A program made the position numbers and the translations under genes. Below the pieces are notes generated by a model. It worked only from the letters and a program-made list of their open reading frames with translations, searched no databases and was not told where the DNA came from. Shown here one piece after another: positions 62,456 to 64,000 of a DNA stretch of 64,000 nt (position 1 is its first letter; each line of letters begins with the position of its first letter). This stretch comes from Qipengyuania sediminis (GTDB lineage: Bacteria; Pseudomonadota; Alphaproteobacteria; Sphingomonadales; Sphingomonadaceae), in NCBI RefSeq assembly GCF_004358425.1, contig NZ_CP037948.1, positions 1,612,001 through 1,676,000 on the forward strand, in the 5' to 3' direction.

Positions 62456-62749
62456 TTAAGCCCGCAGCTCCGCCCACTCCGGATGGCGTCGGAACGCTGC
62501 CTCGACGTAGGAACAGGCCGGTGCGATCCGGAAGCCCTGTTCGCGCGCATCCGCGATCAGAGCCTTGACGAGCTCGGCCGCGACGCCCCGGCCGCCGATC
62601 GCCGGGGGCACGATGGTATGGGTCGCTGCGCGCACCCCCTTGCCCGCAGTCTCCCAGTCCAGATGGCCGGTCTCGATGCTTCCTTCGACACGCGCGAGGT
62701 AACGCCCCGCGCTGCCCCCGCCCTCGTGCGTGATCGTCACCTCTGCCAT
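62456..62749 (-). CDS. small GNAT (YjdJ/COG2388-type) acetyltransferase
   Basis: A 97-residue minimal GNAT fold from ATG 62749; the longer frame up to 63217 is antisense to the threonine aldolase gene. HTIVPPAIGGRGVAAELVKA is the acetyl-CoA loop (G-x-G-x-A), and RIAPACSYVEAAFRRHPEW is the conserved family ending (C-x-Y-V-x-x-x-F-x-x-H-P-E). Substrate unknown. Confidence 0.9.
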   Translation of the reverse strand: MAEVTITHEGGGSAGRYLARVEGSIETGHLDWETAGKGVRAATHTIVPPAIGGRGVAAELVKALIADAREQGFRIAPACSYVEAAFRRHPEWAELRA

Positions 62750-62800
62750 CGCCCATCTCCTTCTTGCGCCGAACGGGCGCGGCCCTAGAGGCGTTCCCCG

Positions 62801-63814
62801 ATGACCTCCCAAACCGCCGCCGCCTTCCTTTCCGACAACGCCGCGCCGGTGCACCCTCGGGTGTGGCAGGCGCTGCGCGATGCGGACGATAGCGACGCGC
62901 CCTACGATGGCGATGCGCTGTCGCGGCGCCTGGACGAGGCCTTTGGCGTGTTGTTCCAGCGCGAGGTTGCAGCGCTCTGGGTTGCTACGGGCACCGCTGC
63001 GAACTGCCTCGCGCTCGCCGCCACTGTCCCCCCGCACGGCGGCGTGGTCTGTCACCGCGAGGCGCATATCGAGGTCGACGAGGGCGGTGCGCCGGGCTTT
63101 TTTCTCCATGGTGCCAAGCTGCTGCTGGCCGAGGGCGAGGGCGCGCTGCTGACGCCGAGCGCCATCGCCGCGCTCGTCGATCCGATCCGCGACGATGTCC
63201 ATCAGGTCCAGCCGCATGCGATCTCGATCACGCAGGCGAGTGAATATGGGCGCAGCTACCGCCCCTCCGAACTCAGCGAACTGGCCGCTTTCGCTCGCAG
63301 CCGGGGGCTCGCCTTACACATGGACGGCGCGCGCTTCGCCAATGCCGCCGCCTTCCTGCGCTGCTCGGCCGCTGAGGCCGCGGGCGATATCGATACGCTC
63401 GCCTTCGGCTGCATCAAGAACGGCGCGATGGGCGCGGAGGCGGTGCTGTTCTTCGATCCCTGCCAGGCCGATGTCGCGCGCTATCGCCGCAAGCGGGCAG
63501 GGCATTTGCAATCGAAGGGGCGGTTCATGGCGGCGCAGCTGCTCGCCATGCTCGAAAGCGACCTGTGGCTCGCGAACGCGCGCGCCGCCAATGCCGCTGC
63601 GGCGGAAATCGCCAGCGCGTGCGCCGACCGGCTGCTTCATCCAGTCGAAGCCAACGAGCTGTTCGTGCGGGTGGGCGTGTCCGAGCGCGAGGCTCTGCGC
63701 GCGCAGGGTTTCGGTTTCTACGATTGGGGCGCAGAGGCGGCGCGCTTCGTCACCGCCTGGAACACGCGCGAAGAAGACGCCCGCGCCCTCGCGGCCGCGA
63801 TTGCCGCGTTGTGA
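62801..63814 (+). CDS. ltaE: low-specificity L-threonine aldolase
   Basis: PLP enzyme that splits L-threonine (or allo-threonine) into glycine and acetaldehyde. 337 residues. Signatures: SDNAAPVHPRVWQALRDAD near the start, THTxN-type TGTAANCLAL, MDGARFANAA (Asp contacting PLP) and the PLP lysine in FGCIKNGAMGAEAV (about residue 207). Start of the downstream transporter overlaps its stop by four bases (GTGA). Confidence 0.93.
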   Translation: MTSQTAAAFLSDNAAPVHPRVWQALRDADDSDAPYDGDALSRRLDEAFGVLFQREVAALWVATGTAANCLALAATVPPHGGVVCHREAHIEVDEGGAPGFFLHGAKLLLAEGEGALLTPSAIAALVDPIRDDVHQVQPHAISITQASEYGRSYRPSELSELAAFARSRGLALHMDGARFANAAAFLRCSAAEAAGDIDTLAFGCIKNGAMGAEAVLFFDPCQADVARYRRKRAGHLQSKGRFMAAQLLAMLESDLWLANARAANAAAAEIASACADRLLHPVEANELFVRVGVSEREALRAQGFGFYDWGAEAARFVTAWNTREEDARALAAAIAAL

Positions 63815-64000
63815 CCTCCCGCCCCGCCGAAGCGCCGCCGCATGCGCTGCTGCGCGCGGGGATCGCCGGGCCCTTCCTGCTGGTCGCGTTGATCTGGGGA
63901 TCGACGTGGTACGTGATCACCGGCCAGATTGCGGCGGTCGCGCCAAGCTGGTCGATCGCCTACCGCTTCCTGATCGCCGCACCCGCGATGTTCGCGTTGG
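63811..64000 (+). CDS. EamA (DMT) family transporter, 5' part
   Basis: Cut by the right edge after 63 codons; start GTG at 63811. A hydrophobic segment with LLVALIWGSTWYVITGQI matches the first helix of EamA-type drug/metabolite exporters (the conserved WGSTW). Being coupled to the threonine aldolase it could export a related small molecule, which is speculation. Confidence 0.8.
   Translation, partial: MTSRPAEAPPHALLRAGIAGPFLLVALIWGSTWYVITGQIAAVAPSWSIAYRFLIAAPAMFAL

Noticed and set aside
1..64000. CRISPR arrays, insertion sequences, phage genes, toxin-antitoxin pairs or integrase
   Set aside because: No repeated spacer pattern, transposase, integrase, phage structural or toxin-antitoxin motif was seen on either strand.

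Overview
The window is GC-rich, densely packed chromosomal DNA from an alphaproteobacterium. CtrA, a CDC48-type AAA ATPase with the alphaproteobacterial N-domain, DUF4167 and DUF1134 proteins, a COQ9 protein, an alpha-type DksA without a full zinc finger, and the general protein similarity all point to Sphingomonadales, probably the Erythrobacteraceae/Sphingomonadaceae. This placement is an inference from gene content; there is no rRNA in the window. About 72 protein genes and one tRNA-Ser(GCT) gene are recognisable. No CRISPR array, rRNA, transposase or integrase was found.

Layout. 1-6600: end of a COG3146 acyltransferase gene, small proteins, dksA, a PilZ protein, an orphan peptide-binding lipoprotein, and a kynABU tryptophan-to-anthranilate operon. 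6600-16950: sulfotransferase, HNH nuclease, gluQRS, a HIG1-like protein, PduO-type adenosyltransferase, 3-hydroxyacyl-CoA dehydrogenase, mutS and maeB. 16960-25500: small membrane and secreted proteins, an SDR, a TauE-family protein, trmB, ctrA, rpoN, lptB and pmbA. 25500-35200: ppa, M61 peptidase, hisS-prfA-prmC, DUF4167, lnt and metK. 35200-41200: a leftward acyl-CoA gene cluster in which the two subunits of a 3-oxoacid CoA-transferase are separated by two unrelated genes. 41200-46560: a structured leader or small RNA, a frameshifted CDC48 ATPase, ssb and feoAB. 46560-54300: COQ9, ankyrin protein, SCO protein, YcgN and YgjP families, ribD-ribE, an acetyltransferase, an aromatic aminotransferase and a DUF1134 protein.

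54480-62456 is the most accessory-looking part. A tRNA-Ser(GCT) gene is followed by a divergent cluster: MarR regulator, UbiB/ABC1-like kinase and alpha/beta hydrolase leftward, and an EmrA/EmrB/outer-membrane-factor tripartite efflux set rightward. Beyond it lies a degenerate copy of the 3' end of the same tRNA gene. This looks like a relic tRNA-targeted island that has lost its integrase. The window closes with a GNAT protein, a threonine aldolase and the start of an EamA transporter.

Control elements visible by eye include a perfect 7-5-7 Fur-like palindrome upstream of feoAB, an ATATAAAG/CCTTATAT palindrome upstream of metK, paired GTTAAC motifs upstream of ctrA, a strong intrinsic terminator inside the CDC48 leader, a terminator behind ctrA, and several extragenic palindromes.
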